The notes: a model not told the origin generated them from the letters alone. 64,000 bases of DNA from Phreatobacter aquaticus (GCF_005160265.1 NZ_CP039865.1:248001-312000); one strand, 5' to 3'. Positions 1-8,244 are shown, counted from the stretch's first letter. Made by a program: numbers and translations.

Positions 1-123
1 ATCATCCTGCCCTATCCGACCCTTTCCGAGGCTGGTAAACGCGCCGCCGGTACCTATTTCGTGTCCAGCCTGTCCAACCCCTGGATCGGCCGCATTGTCC
101 GCTTCCTCAGGCGTTTCGGCTGA
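1..123 (+). CDS. C-terminal 40 residues of a flavin-dependent pyridine nucleotide oxidoreductase (partial)
   Basis: An open frame enters from the left edge and stops at a TGA at 121-123. Its 40 residues begin IILPYPTLSEAGKRAAGTYF and end in a basic RRFG tail. The pattern PYPTLSE-x-GKRAA followed by a short amphipathic tail resembles the extreme C-terminus of the dihydrolipoamide-dehydrogenase/mercuric-reductase-like flavoproteins common in alphaproteobacteria, where it belongs to the dimerisation domain. Only the tail is visible, so cofactor motifs cannot be checked. It lies 31 bases before the chosen start of the histidine kinase, so the two may be cotranscribed. The family call is recognition from memory. 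Confidence 0.55.
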   Translation: MILPYPTLSEAGKRAAGTYFVSSLSNPWIGRIVRFLRRFG

Positions 124-154
124 GGCGAGTGCAACCCCGAGCCGTACGGACCTG

Positions 155-1702
155 ATGTCGAAGAAGACGCCGCCCGATCAGACCAGGGGTGCCGCCCCAG
201 CCGGCCAGGACGGCGCGTTCGGCACGGGCGTGATCGATCCGCAAGCGCTGGACGAGGCGGCGCCGAAGCCCTCGCGCGGCATCGGCCTCTCCGGCAAGCT
301 CCTGATCCTCACCGTTCTCTTCGTGATGCTGGCGGAAGTCTTCATCTACGTGCCCTCGATCGCCAATTTTCGGCGGAGCTGGCTCGACGACCGTCTGGCG
401 GCCGGCCGCACCGCTGCCCTGGTTCTGGAGGCAGCCCCCAGCGGCATGGTGCCTGAAGCGCTGGTGCGCGAACTGCTCGACAGCGCGGGCGCGCAGGCCG
501 TGGCGCTGAAGACCGGACCGGCCCGCCGCCTGCTGGCCGTCTCCGACCAGCCACCCATGGTCGATGCCACCGTCGACATGCGCGATCAGACCGCCATGGA
601 GGCGATCTCGGAGGCCTTCGCCACCCTGATGGCGCGCGAGGGCCGGACGATCCGGGTCATGGGCAATGCGCGGCGCGCCGGCGATTTCGTCGAGATCGTC
701 ATGGACGAGACACCGCTGAAGAAGGCCATGCTTGCCTTCTCGCGCAACATCCTGGTCCTGTCGCTTTTCATTTCCGGCCTGACTGCGGCGCTCGTCTATG
801 TGACGCTCAACCTGATCTTCGTGCGCCCCATGCGGCGGCTGACCGAGACGATGATCGCCTTCCGCGAGAATCCGGAGGACCTGTCGCGCGCCATCGTGCC
901 GACCGGCCGCAAGGACGAGGTGGGCGTTGCCGAGTTCGAGCTGCAGACCATGCAGCACTCCCTGCACGACATGCTCGCGCAGAAATCGCGGCTGGCCGCC
1001 CTCGGCCTCGCGGTGTCCAAGATCAACCATGACCTGCGCAATCTGCTGGCCTCCGTGCAGCTGTTCTCGGACCGCCTCGCCAATATTCCGGACCCGACCG
1101 TCCAGCGCTTCGCCCCGAAAATGATCCAGGCGCTCGACCGTGCCATCGCCTTCTGCCAGGCGACGCTCTCCTACGGCCGAGCGCAGGAAGCGCCGCCGCA
1201 ACGCCTCTCGGTGCCGCTGACCGACCTGGTAGACGACGTCCGCGAGACGATGGGCCTTGGGCCGGAGGCACCGATCGGCTTCGTCAACGCGGTCGCAGGT
1301 GACATCTTGGTCGATGCCGACCCTGACCACCTGTTCCGCGTGCTGCTCAATCTTGCCCGCAATGCCCAGCAGGCGCTGGAGACCCGCGCACCCAACGATC
1401 CCACCCGCGACCAGATCCGAATCACTGGTCGCCGCGAGGGCTCGGTCGCGGTGATCGAGGTCTCGGATACCGGTCCAGGCCTGCCGGAAAAGGCAAGGGC
1501 TCACCTGTTCGATGCGTTCCAGGGTTCGACCCGGCCGGGCGGCACGGGTCTTGGCCTCGCCATAGCCTCCGAACTTGTCCGCGCCCATGGCGGCGCCATC
1601 ACGCTGGCCGACGGCACGCTCGGCGCGACGTTCCGAATCTCGATACCGGACCGTCCGATCGACCTTGCTGATGCCCGCAAGCGCCAGAAGAAGCGCGCCT
1701 GA
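155..1702 (+). CDS. Membrane-bound sensor histidine kinase (HAMP, HisKA, HATPase)
   Basis: Two-component sensor kinase of about 515 residues that should autophosphorylate on a His and pass phosphate to a response regulator not present here. Hydrophobic segments at about 48-66 and 198-223 flank a periplasmic sensor of roughly 130 residues with no domain I recognise. A HAMP linker follows, then a phosphoacceptor box INHDLRN with His292, an N box NLARNAQQAL near 400, G1 box DTGPGLP near 440 and G2 box GGTGLGLA near 463. I chose ATG 155; the longer frame reaches back to a TTG at 95 that overlaps the upstream gene and adds a low-complexity Ser/Ala stretch. The absent partner regulator makes it an orphan within this window. 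Confidence 0.9.
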   Translation: MSKKTPPDQTRGAAPAGQDGAFGTGVIDPQALDEAAPKPSRGIGLSGKLLILTVLFVMLAEVFIYVPSIANFRRSWLDDRLAAGRTAALVLEAAPSGMVPEALVRELLDSAGAQAVALKTGPARRLLAVSDQPPMVDATVDMRDQTAMEAISEAFATLMAREGRTIRVMGNARRAGDFVEIVMDETPLKKAMLAFSRNILVLSLFISGLTAALVYVTLNLIFVRPMRRLTETMIAFRENPEDLSRAIVPTGRKDEVGVAEFELQTMQHSLHDMLAQKSRLAALGLAVSKINHDLRNLLASVQLFSDRLANIPDPTVQRFAPKMIQALDRAIAFCQATLSYGRAQEAPPQRLSVPLTDLVDDVRETMGLGPEAPIGFVNAVAGDILVDADPDHLFRVLLNLARNAQQALETRAPNDPTRDQIRITGRREGSVAVIEVSDTGPGLPEKARAHLFDAFQGSTRPGGTGLGLAIASELVRAHGGAITLADGTLGATFRISIPDRPIDLADARKRQKKRA

Positions 1703-1850
1703 GGTCGCTGACGCAGGGGCCGAGGGGCCGCGCCGCGCCGTCTGTCGGAATGGATGATTTGTCCCCGCAGATGCTCTTGCAATCCTCGGCGAAACAGCTT
1801 AATTGACCGCCTCCCGCCCGACGGCCTCACCGGTTTGTCGAGCGCGGCGC
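1703..1850. other. Intergenic region before tRNA-Arg
   Basis: About 150 bases between the histidine kinase and the tRNA. It should carry the kinase terminator and the tRNA promoter, but I see no clear hairpin with a T-tract and no convincing -35/-10 pair. Confidence 0.4.
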
Positions 1851-1927
1851 GCGCCCGTAGCTCAGCTGGATAGAGCATCAGACTACGAATCTGAGGGTCA
1901 GAGGTTCGAATCCTTTCGGGCGCGCCA
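1851..1927 (+). tRNA. tRNA-Arg (anticodon ACG)
   Basis: A complete 77-base cloverleaf. The acceptor arm GCGCCCG (1851-1857) pairs with CGGGCGC (1917-1923); the D arm is GCTC/GAGC. The anticodon stem TCAGA/TCTGA encloses the loop CTACGAA with anticodon ACG, read as Arg (inosine at the first position decodes CGU, CGC and CGA). The T arm AGAGG-TTCGAAT-CCTTT contains the usual TTCGAAT loop, with one G-U pair. Discriminator G1924 is followed by encoded CCA at 1925-1927. Confidence 0.98.
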
Positions 1928-2142
1928 TTCTTCTCGATGCCATAGCCCATCGCGAGACTAGGCGGAGGATGCCCGCGAGCGCCCACTGCCCATGGTGGCA
2001 GGGCGCGTTGGCGCAGCCTCAAACCATCTGTTCTGACGACACTGCCGCGAAACTTGACCTCCGGCTCTGCGCCAACAGGTGAAGCCCAGCGCTTTGGGGC
2101 ACGGCCTCAAACGCGAGCCGGAAACCCATATCCTGCCCTGCG
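1928..2142. other. Intergenic region without recognisable gene
   Basis: About 215 bases between tRNA-Arg and the convergent YciI-like gene. No open frame with coding character, no direct repeat of the tRNA 3' end and no integrase are seen, so there is no sign of an integrated element here. Confidence 0.5.
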
Positions 2143-2436
2143 TCAGCCCTGACGCCGCAGGAACCGCGTGATCGTCACCTGCTGCCAGATCCCGGCCAGG
2201 TGGAACGGATCGGCCCGATTGAACGCCTCGACATGGGCCCTGTCCGGCGCCTCCACGAGGAACAGGCTGCCGACCATCGCCTCGCCGTCGTCGCTCATCA
2301 GCGGCCCCGACATGACGATCGTCACGCCATGGGCCGACGTGTCGGAAAGGAACGCCTTGTGTGCGTCATAGTTGGCGAGCCGCACAGGCAGCGCACCAGC
2401 ACGGTCGAGAGCATGGATGGCGAAGAGTGCGCTCAT
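2143..2436 (-). CDS. YciI-like protein
   Basis: Small cytoplasmic protein of 97 residues resembling the YciI/dimeric alpha-beta barrel family: N-terminal beta strand FAIHALDRAG, then the typical R-xx-HxxFL-like segment (NYDAHKAFLSD), a central MSGPLMSDDGEAMVGSLFLVE-type strand pair, and the C-terminal PFHLAGIWQQV motif. The conserved His and Asp of the family pocket are present. The biochemical role of most YciI proteins is unknown; a few act as small dehydrochlorinases or muconolactone-isomerase relatives. Its ATG overlaps the stop of the upstream TetR gene (ATGA), so the two are almost surely cotranslated. Association with a molybdenum-hydroxylase operon suggests an accessory catabolic role (inference). 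Confidence 0.85.
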   Translation of the reverse strand: MSALFAIHALDRAGALPVRLANYDAHKAFLSDTSAHGVTIVMSGPLMSDDGEAMVGSLFLVEAPDRAHVEAFNRADPFHLAGIWQQVTITRFLRRQG

Positions 2437-3086
2437 GGCTGGGGTCCTTTCGGCACGCCGGGCAGCGCCGCGACGTCAATGGAGAAACCGGCGAGGAAGC
2501 GATCGATTGCCCGTTCGATCACCGGCATGACATCATCCGGCGTCGGCAGATGATAGACGTGGCGGCGGATACCGAGATAGACGATGCCGCCATGGAGGTT
2601 CCACAGGTCCTCGACCTCGGGCCGGATCGGACCACGGGCATAGTGGCAGATCTCCTCCATCAACGGCGCCAGCAGCACATCGCGAACATGTTCGAGATAG
2701 CGGCGGTTGAGCGCCTCGCCTGCAAGGCCGGCGGCCATGAAGATGCGCATCCACTCATAGGTGAAGATCGCAAGCGTGTATTCGCCGTAGAAGGCAATCA
2801 TCCGCTCGCGCAAGGGACGCGACCGATCCTTAAGCAGGCCCGGCCAATGCGGTGCCATCCGATCGAGGTAGACGCGGGCAAAAACGGCCTCAAGGAGGTC
2901 CGTCTTGCTGCGAAAGTACTGATAGAGCAGCGCTTGCGTGATGCCCGCTCGCTTGGCCAGATCGCGTGTCGTTCCGGCCAGACCAACCTCTGCGAAATAG
3001 CCGACGGCGGCCTCGACGATCTGCATGCGCCGTTCCTCCGGCGGGAGCCGTCGTCGTTTCATGCCCGCATCGGGACCATCCGTCAT
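2433..3086 (-). CDS. TetR-family transcriptional regulator
   Basis: Regulator of about 217 residues. The N-terminal DNA-binding domain shows the TetR helix-turn-helix (TTRDLAKRAGITQALLYQYF), followed by a helical ligand-binding domain. I prefer ATG 3086, preceded by GGGAG at a plausible distance, over a GTG at 3098 that sits directly on that Shine-Dalgarno. It diverges from the molybdenum-hydroxylase operon. The perfect palindrome at 3150-3165 between them is the obvious candidate operator, implying autoregulation and repression of the oxidase/TRAP operon, relieved by the substrate or an intermediate (inference). Confidence 0.9.
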   Translation of the reverse strand: MTDGPDAGMKRRRLPPEERRMQIVEAAVGYFAEVGLAGTTRDLAKRAGITQALLYQYFRSKTDLLEAVFARVYLDRMAPHWPGLLKDRSRPLRERMIAFYGEYTLAIFTYEWMRIFMAAGLAGEALNRRYLEHVRDVLLAPLMEEICHYARGPIRPEVEDLWNLHGGIVYLGIRRHVYHLPTPDDVMPVIERAIDRFLAGFSIDVAALPGVPKGPQP

Positions 3087-3149
3087 TTCCCGGTGCACTC
3101 CCTGCCGGACCGATCGGCCAAAAGCTCTTGACTTCCGGTCCCGGCCTCG

Positions 3150-3165
3150 TTGATCATTTGATCAA
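3150..3165. promoter_or_regulatory. Candidate TetR operator (16-bp perfect palindrome)
   Basis: TTGATCA-TT-TGATCAA is an exact inverted repeat in the 142-base region between the divergent TetR gene and the molybdenum-hydroxylase operon. A TTGACT hexamer at 3128-3133 lies 17 bases upstream of the palindrome, so binding would cover the -10 position of a plus-strand promoter. The size fits TetR dimer sites. The dyad is seen directly; the assignment to the adjacent TetR protein is inference. Confidence 0.65.
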
Positions 3166-3228
3166 TTAAAGAATACGGATCGCGTCGTTGCAAGCCAACG
3201 GCAGACGGTCCTGACGGGGAGACGTACC

Positions 3229-4104
3229 ATGAAGTGGCCGGCGATGGGCTATGCCCGCGTCGATAGCCTCGACGGGCTCTGGCGCGCGCTCGACGCCGCC
3301 GGTCCCGAGGCCCAGATCCTGGCCGGTGGCCAGAGCCTTCTGGCGACGCTGTCGTTCCGGCTCTCGGAGCCGTCGGGTCTCATCGACATCACCCGGATCG
3401 CATCGCTGAAGGGCATAGGCGTGACGGAGGCTGCATTGCGCATCGGCGCGCTGACGCGCCATGCCGACCTTGCCCGCGATCCGCTTGTCGCCCGGCATGC
3501 CCCCCTGCTGGCGCAGGCCGCCCCGCTGATCGCCCATCCTGCCATCCGCAACCGCGGCACGATCGGCGGCAGCCTGGCACTGGCCGATCCCGCGGCCGAG
3601 CTGCCTGCCTGTGTCGTAGCGCTCGGTGCAACAATCGTGCTGGCCTCGCGTTCCGGCGAACGGCGAGTCGCGGCCAGCGACTTTTTCAAGGGCCTTTTCA
3701 CGACAGATCTCGAACCCGGCGAGATCGTCGTGGCGGTCGAGGTGCCGGTGGCCACGGCCGCGAGCCGTCAGACCATCGTCGAGGTGACCCGCCGGTCCGG
3801 CGACTATGCCATGGCCGGTCTCGCCGCCGTCTTGTCGATCCAGGCCGATGGTGGCGTCGCGGATTGCCGCCTCGTCTTCTTTGGCGTCGGCTCTGGCGCC
3901 GAGATCGCACAGGCCGCATCCGCCGCACTGATCGGGCAACAGCTCAGCGATGCCTCCATTGCGGCTGCGAAGGCTGCGCTTGCCGACGACCTCGACCCAC
4001 CGAGCGACCTGCATGGCGGTCCAGAGCTGAAGCGGCACCTCGCCGGCGTGCTCCTGGCTCGCGCCCTCCGCCCCTTCCTTGCCCGTTCGGAGCAGGCCGC
4101 ATGA
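3229..4104 (+). CDS. Molybdenum hydroxylase FAD-binding subunit (CoxM/XdhB type)
   Basis: Medium subunit of a three-subunit molybdenum hydroxylase (xanthine dehydrogenase/CO dehydrogenase superfamily), 291 residues, the usual size. It carries FAD and passes electrons from the iron-sulfur subunit to an acceptor. Two FAD pyrophosphate motifs are visible: AGGQS near residue 32 and TIGGSLALADPAAELP near 110, followed by the CO-dehydrogenase flavoprotein C-terminal domain. A GGGGAG ribosome site precedes ATG 3229. The stop overlaps the next start by ATGA, so subunits are translationally coupled in the order M-S-L typical of Cox-type enzymes. The substrate cannot be read from this subunit. Confidence 0.92.
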   Translation: MKWPAMGYARVDSLDGLWRALDAAGPEAQILAGGQSLLATLSFRLSEPSGLIDITRIASLKGIGVTEAALRIGALTRHADLARDPLVARHAPLLAQAAPLIAHPAIRNRGTIGGSLALADPAAELPACVVALGATIVLASRSGERRVAASDFFKGLFTTDLEPGEIVVAVEVPVATAASRQTIVEVTRRSGDYAMAGLAAVLSIQADGGVADCRLVFFGVGSGAEIAQAASAALIGQQLSDASIAAAKAALADDLDPPSDLHGGPELKRHLAGVLLARALRPFLARSEQAA

Positions 4105-4589
4105 ACCGCCGCATCGACGTGAGCTTGACGGTGAACGGCGAGAAGGTCTCGCGCAGCGTCGACACGCGAACCCATCTGATAGACTTCCTGCGCAGCGAAC
4201 TTGGGCTGACCGGTGCCCACACCGCATGCGAGCACGGCGTCTGCGGGGCCTGCACGGTGCGCGTTGACGGCGATGCGGTGCGGGGCTGCCTGGTCATGGC
4301 CGCCAGTCTCGATGGCGCGGTGGTCGAGACCATCGAGGGCCTGTCGGACACAGGCGAAATCCGCGACCTCCAGGCGGCCTTCGTTGCCCGCAACGCCTCT
4401 CAGTGCGGCTATTGCACGCCCGGCATGCTGGTGAGCGCAGCCGACATCCTCAAACACGCCCCGAACGCTTCGCGCGACGACATCCGTGAGCACATATCGG
4501 GCAATTACTGCCGCTGCACCGGCTATCAGGCCATCGTCGACGCGATCGATGACGTGCTGAAAGCCCGACGCGAGAGCGAGGCTGCCTGA
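4101..4589 (+). CDS. Molybdenum hydroxylase [2Fe-2S] subunit (CoxS type)
   Basis: Small subunit of 162 residues holding two [2Fe-2S] clusters. The N-terminal plant-ferredoxin-like domain has C43, C48, C51 and C63 (CEHGVCGAC...C). The C-terminal helical domain has C102, C105, C137 and C139 (CGYC...CRC). All eight ligands are present. The ATG at 4101 overlaps the FAD-subunit stop; the longer frame upstream is only read-through of the preceding gene. It ends with TGATG overlap into the large subunit. It transfers electrons from the molybdenum centre to FAD. Confidence 0.96.
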   Translation: MNRRIDVSLTVNGEKVSRSVDTRTHLIDFLRSELGLTGAHTACEHGVCGACTVRVDGDAVRGCLVMAASLDGAVVETIEGLSDTGEIRDLQAAFVARNASQCGYCTPGMLVSAADILKHAPNASRDDIREHISGNYCRCTGYQAIVDAIDDVLKARRESEAA

Positions 4590-6988
4590 TGAACGAGATC
4601 GTCACGCCCCGCTCTCTGGGTCTGTCCCGCGAGGATCTGCCCAATTCCTATATTGGCCGCGCCGTGCCGCGCCCCAACGCCCGCAAGCTGGTCGAGGGCC
4701 GCGCGACCTATACCGACGACGTCAGCCTGCCCCGGCTGGTTCACGCGGCCTTCCTGCGCTCGCCCCATGCGCATGCCCGGATCGTCTCGATCGACACGAG
4801 CGCTGCACTGGACGTGCCAGGCGTCGTGCGCGTCTTCACCGGTGCCGAACTCGCGAAGGTCTGCGATCCCTGGGTCGCCGTGCTCGCGCATCTCAAGGGG
4901 ATGAAATCGGCGCCGCAATATCCGCTGCCGCTCGAACGCGCCACCTGGCAAGGCGAGGCCGTTGTTGCCGTCGTCGCCGATACGCGCGCTGCCGCCGAGG
5001 ACGGCGTGGCGGCCCTCGCCGTCTTGTTCGATCCCCTCCCCGCACAGGTGGACATGGAGACGGCGCTCCGTCCGGATGCCGTCATCATCCATCCCGAACT
5101 CGGCGACAACCTCGTCTTCACGCGCACGGCCGAAACCGGCGACGTCGCGGCCGCTTTCGCCTCCGCTCACAAGATCGTGGAAGCCACGTTCCACACCGGA
5201 CGCCATACCGGCGTCACGCTGGAGCCTCGCTCCATCATTGCCGACTACAACCGCGCCGATGGGACATTGACCGTCCATCATTCGACGCAGGCGCCGCATA
5301 TGATGCAAAACGTCTTCGCGACGCAGTTGCGCATGCCGGAGGGCGACGTCCGCGTCATCTGCAAGGATGTCGGCGGCTCCTACGGCATCAAGGTGCACGT
5401 CTATCCCGACGAGATGGCGGTGGCCTGCATGTCGCGGATCATGGGACGGCCGGTGAAGTTCATCGCCGACCGGTTCGAGGCCTTCGGCAGCGACATCCAT
5501 GCGCGCGACCACCGCATCACGGGGCGGCTCGCCGTCGACGCAGAGGGCCGGTTCCTGGCCTTCGACATCGACGACCTCACCGGCATCGGCCCCTATTCGG
5601 TCTATCCCCGCACCAGCGCGGTCGAGGGCAACCAGGTCGTCAACCTGTGCGGCGGCCCTTATGCCTTCGGTGCTTACCGCTGCACCACGACCGTCGTCCT
5701 GCAGAACAAGTCGCCGACCTGCCAATATCGCGCTGTCGGCCATCCGATCGCGACAGCGGTAACGGAGGGCCTGGTCGACCTCGCGGCAGAAGCCCTCGGC
5801 CTGGATCCGGTCGCCATCCGCCGCAAGAACCTGATCCGTGACGACGCCTATCCCTGCACCTCGCCAGCCGGCATGCGGTTCGAGGGCCTGTCGCACCACG
5901 CCTCCCTCGACAAGCTCCTGGACATGGTCCCGTTGGAGCGCATCCGCGCCGACCAGGCCGAGCAACGCAGGAAGGGCGTCTATCGCGGCCTCGGCTTCGC
6001 GAGCTTCATCGAGCTGACCAACCCCTCGCCCTTCATGTACGGCATCGGCGGCGCCAAGATTTCCGCGCAGGACGGCTGCACGGTCCGGATGGACCCGGAC
6101 GGCTCGGTCGTTGCCTTGTCGGGGGTCACCGAGCAGGGGCAGGGCACGGAAGCCATCCTCGCGCAGATCGTCGCCCACGGTGTCGGCGTTCCCGTCGCAA
6201 AGGTGAAGGTCGTCACAGGCGACACCCAGACCACGCCCTATGGGGGCGGAACCTGGGCCTGTCGCGGCGCCGGTATCGGCGGTGAAGCGGCCCTCCAGTC
6301 GGCCATCGCGCTGAAGGAGCAGATCCTCCAGGTCGCCGGCGCCATGCTGCAGGCTCAGCCATCCAGCCTCGACATCATCATGGGCGAGGTCGTCGACCGG
6401 GCCACGGGGCAGTCGCGCATGCCGCTCTCCGAGCTCGGCCGCATCGTCTACTACCGGGGCGATACGCTGCCCAAGGACCTCGCGCGCGAACTCGTCCAGA
6501 CGCGCCACTACATCACCAAGGAATATCCCTTCGCCTTCACCAACGGCATCCAGGCCAGTTGGCTGGAAGTCGATATCGAGACCGGCATCGTCAAACTGCT
6601 CGAGCATTGGTGCGTGGAGGATTGTGGCCGCGTCATCAATCCGATGCTTGTGGACGAGCAGGTGCGGGGCGGCATCGTCCAGGGCATTGGCGGCGCGCTC
6701 TACGAGCACTGCATCTACAATAAAGATGGCCAGCTCCTGACCACAACGCTTGCCGACTATCTCGTGCCCATGGCGGCCGAGATGCCCGACATGCATGTCG
6801 GGCACGTCGAGACCCCGACCCAGGAATCGCTGCTGGGCGCCAAGGGCGCGGGCGAGGCGGGAACGGCTGGTGCACCGGCCGCCATCATGAACGCCATCAA
6901 CGACGCCCTCGGCCCTCTGAGCGCCAAGGTCTTCGCCCAGCCCTTCACCCCCGAGAGGATCCTCAAGGCACTCGGCACGATTGCATGA
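4589..6988 (+). CDS. Molybdenum hydroxylase catalytic large subunit (CoxL/XdhA type)
   Basis: Molybdopterin-binding catalytic subunit of 799 residues. The N-terminal hammerhead domain starts after SYIGRAVPRPNARKLVEGRA. Molybdopterin-domain landmarks include the QAPHMMQNVFA segment, the substrate-side motif YRAVGHPIATAVTEG (where other members have YRGAGRPEA), the GVTEQGQGTE loop and the C-terminal GAKGAGEAG segment whose Glu matches the catalytic base of this superfamily. The CO-dehydrogenase active-site loop AYxCSFR is not seen, so this is probably not a CO dehydrogenase but a hydroxylase of an aromatic or N-heterocyclic compound. No XdhC-like cofactor insertion protein is encoded nearby. 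A TRAP transporter follows at once, suggesting the substrate is an organic acid (inference). Confidence 0.93.
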   Translation: MNEIVTPRSLGLSREDLPNSYIGRAVPRPNARKLVEGRATYTDDVSLPRLVHAAFLRSPHAHARIVSIDTSAALDVPGVVRVFTGAELAKVCDPWVAVLAHLKGMKSAPQYPLPLERATWQGEAVVAVVADTRAAAEDGVAALAVLFDPLPAQVDMETALRPDAVIIHPELGDNLVFTRTAETGDVAAAFASAHKIVEATFHTGRHTGVTLEPRSIIADYNRADGTLTVHHSTQAPHMMQNVFATQLRMPEGDVRVICKDVGGSYGIKVHVYPDEMAVACMSRIMGRPVKFIADRFEAFGSDIHARDHRITGRLAVDAEGRFLAFDIDDLTGIGPYSVYPRTSAVEGNQVVNLCGGPYAFGAYRCTTTVVLQNKSPTCQYRAVGHPIATAVTEGLVDLAAEALGLDPVAIRRKNLIRDDAYPCTSPAGMRFEGLSHHASLDKLLDMVPLERIRADQAEQRRKGVYRGLGFASFIELTNPSPFMYGIGGAKISAQDGCTVRMDPDGSVVALSGVTEQGQGTEAILAQIVAHGVGVPVAKVKVVTGDTQTTPYGGGTWACRGAGIGGEAALQSAIALKEQILQVAGAMLQAQPSSLDIIMGEVVDRATGQSRMPLSELGRIVYYRGDTLPKDLARELVQTRHYITKEYPFAFTNGIQASWLEVDIETGIVKLLEHWCVEDCGRVINPMLVDEQVRGGIVQGIGGALYEHCIYNKDGQLLTTTLADYLVPMAAEMPDMHVGHVETPTQESLLGAKGAGEAGTAGAPAAIMNAINDALGPLSAKVFAQPFTPERILKALGTIA

Positions 6989-7027
6989 CGCCGGCAGATG
7001 GGTGCTAGCCTGTCTGCCTGCAGAAAA

Positions 7028-7044
7028 GGCCGGAGAAACCGGCC
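7028..7044 (+). promoter_or_regulatory. Leader hairpin upstream of the TRAP binding-protein gene
   Basis: GGCCGG (7028-7033) pairs with CCGGCC (7039-7044) across the loop AGAAA. A second short hairpin, GGCCC-TCAC-GGGCC, follows at 7066-7079. Both lie in the 114-base gap between the hydroxylase large-subunit gene and the TRAP binding-protein gene. No T-tract follows, so they look more like mRNA processing or stability elements than terminators. Confidence 0.4.
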
Positions 7045-7102
7045 GACAAGAACAATGGAAACGCCGGCCCTCACGGGCCCGACCCCAAGAGAGGAACGCC
7101 CC

Positions 7103-8203
7103 ATGGCAGACACCACGAAACTGACCAAGAGCAGCCGTCGAACCTTCCTGGCCGGTGCCGCCGGCGCCGCCGCCCTGCCCGTCTTTTCGATCCGCGCTTC
7201 GGCCCAGCAGACGCTGAACATCACCATTGCCGCAAGCCACCCGGTCCAGAATTTCTGGGTCTCCATGATGAAGAACGTGTTCCAGCCGGAGGTCGACCGC
7301 CTGCTGCGCGACGGGGGCAACCAGGTGAAGATCAACTGGCGCGAGGCCTATGGCGGCACGCTTTACAAGTTCCAGGACACGATGGAGGCGGTTCGCGACA
7401 ACATCACCGACATCGGTTACGTCGGCTCGCTCTGGGAGGGCTCGACCATGCCCTTGCAGAATGTCAGCTACTTCACGCCGTTCGCCACCGGTGACCACGG
7501 CCTGATCGCGCGAACCTTCGACACGCTGAACGAGACCGTTCCGGCCATCAAGGCCAACTGGAACGGCCTGAACATGGTGCCGCTGTCGTCGTTCATCACC
7601 GACACCTACCATATCTGGTCGAATTTCCCGGTCCGCACGCTCGACGATCTCCGCAACAAGAAGATCTCCGCGCCGGGAACTTCGGCCAACTGGCTGTCGG
7701 GCACAGGGGCAACGCCGGTCGATGGCGCGCTGACCACCTATTACACCGACATCCAGACGGGCGTGTCGGAAGGTGCGTTGTCGTTCTTCGTCGGCATCCT
7801 GCCGACCCGCGTCTATGAGGTCGCCAAATATGTGACCAAGTGCGATGTCGGCGCGATGTATGTCGGTGGTATCGCCGCCAACAAGCAGCGTTTCGACCGC
7901 TGGCCTGCAGCAGTCCAGAAGGTGATGAACGAAGCGGGCAAGATCACCACCCAGAAGCACATCGAGGACGTCTCCTCGCGCATCGACGCGGCCGAGAAGG
8001 AGATGGTGTCGAAGGGGTCGATCATCACGACGCTGTCGGATACCGAGCGCAAGCGCTGGATCTCCGGTCTGCCCAACATCGCCAAGACCTGGGCCGATAC
8101 GTCGGGGCCTGCGTCGCGCGACGTGCTGAAGGCCTATTTCGCGGCGATCCGCGCTGCCGGCAAGACGCCGGGACGTGACTGGGACCGCGAAGCCTCGGCC
8201 TGA
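7103..8203 (+). CDS. dctP: TRAP transporter solute-binding protein (DctP type), Tat-exported
   Basis: Periplasmic binding subunit of a TRAP carrier, 366 residues. I chose ATG 7103, after AGAGGAA at a good spacing; this puts a twin-arginine signal SRRTFLAGAAGAA at residues 11-23 ending ASAQQ. The mature part follows the DctP fold: TLNITIAASHP, then the central DIGYVG strand and the TLDDLRNKKISAPG segment that binds the carboxylate in related proteins. It precedes the two TRAP membrane subunits, so the set is complete. Position directly behind a molybdenum hydroxylase suggests it imports that enzyme's substrate, likely a carboxylate (inference). Confidence 0.9.
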   Translation: MADTTKLTKSSRRTFLAGAAGAAALPVFSIRASAQQTLNITIAASHPVQNFWVSMMKNVFQPEVDRLLRDGGNQVKINWREAYGGTLYKFQDTMEAVRDNITDIGYVGSLWEGSTMPLQNVSYFTPFATGDHGLIARTFDTLNETVPAIKANWNGLNMVPLSSFITDTYHIWSNFPVRTLDDLRNKKISAPGTSANWLSGTGATPVDGALTTYYTDIQTGVSEGALSFFVGILPTRVYEVAKYVTKCDVGAMYVGGIAANKQRFDRWPAAVQKVMNEAGKITTQKHIEDVSSRIDAAEKEMVSKGSIITTLSDTERKRWISGLPNIAKTWADTSGPASRDVLKAYFAAIRAAGKTPGRDWDREASA

Positions 8204-8219
8204 TCGGGCCTGAAATCCT

Positions 8220-8244
8220 GGGCGCTGGACCTGCTCCAGCGCCC
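8220..8244 (+). promoter_or_regulatory. Strong intercistronic hairpin between binding-protein and permease genes
   Basis: GGGCGCTGGA (8220-8229) and TCCAGCGCCC (8235-8244) form a perfect 10-bp GC-rich stem with loop CCTGC, followed by ATTTCC. It lies 16 bases after the DctP stop and about 43 bases before the DctQ start. It could act as a partial terminator or protect the upstream message, giving more binding protein than permease. The structure is seen directly; the function is inference. Confidence 0.7.

Noticed and set aside
1851-1927. tRNA-Arg as attachment site of an integrated island
   Set aside because: No integrase and no direct repeat of the tRNA 3' end were found in the window.
1501-2022. 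Minus-strand frame across tRNA-Arg containing the peptide RIRTSDPQIRSLMLYPAEL
   Set aside because: This peptide is the well-known spurious translation of the complement of a tRNA gene.
4589-6988. CO dehydrogenase identity for the large subunit
   Set aside because: The AYxCSFR active-site loop that defines true CO dehydrogenase is not seen; the subunit order alone is not enough.
4526-7960. A 1144-residue open frame on the minus strand
   Set aside because: It lies antisense to the molybdenum-hydroxylase large subunit and TRAP binding protein, spans two genes, and has no recognisable domain; such frames arise from GC-rich codon bias.
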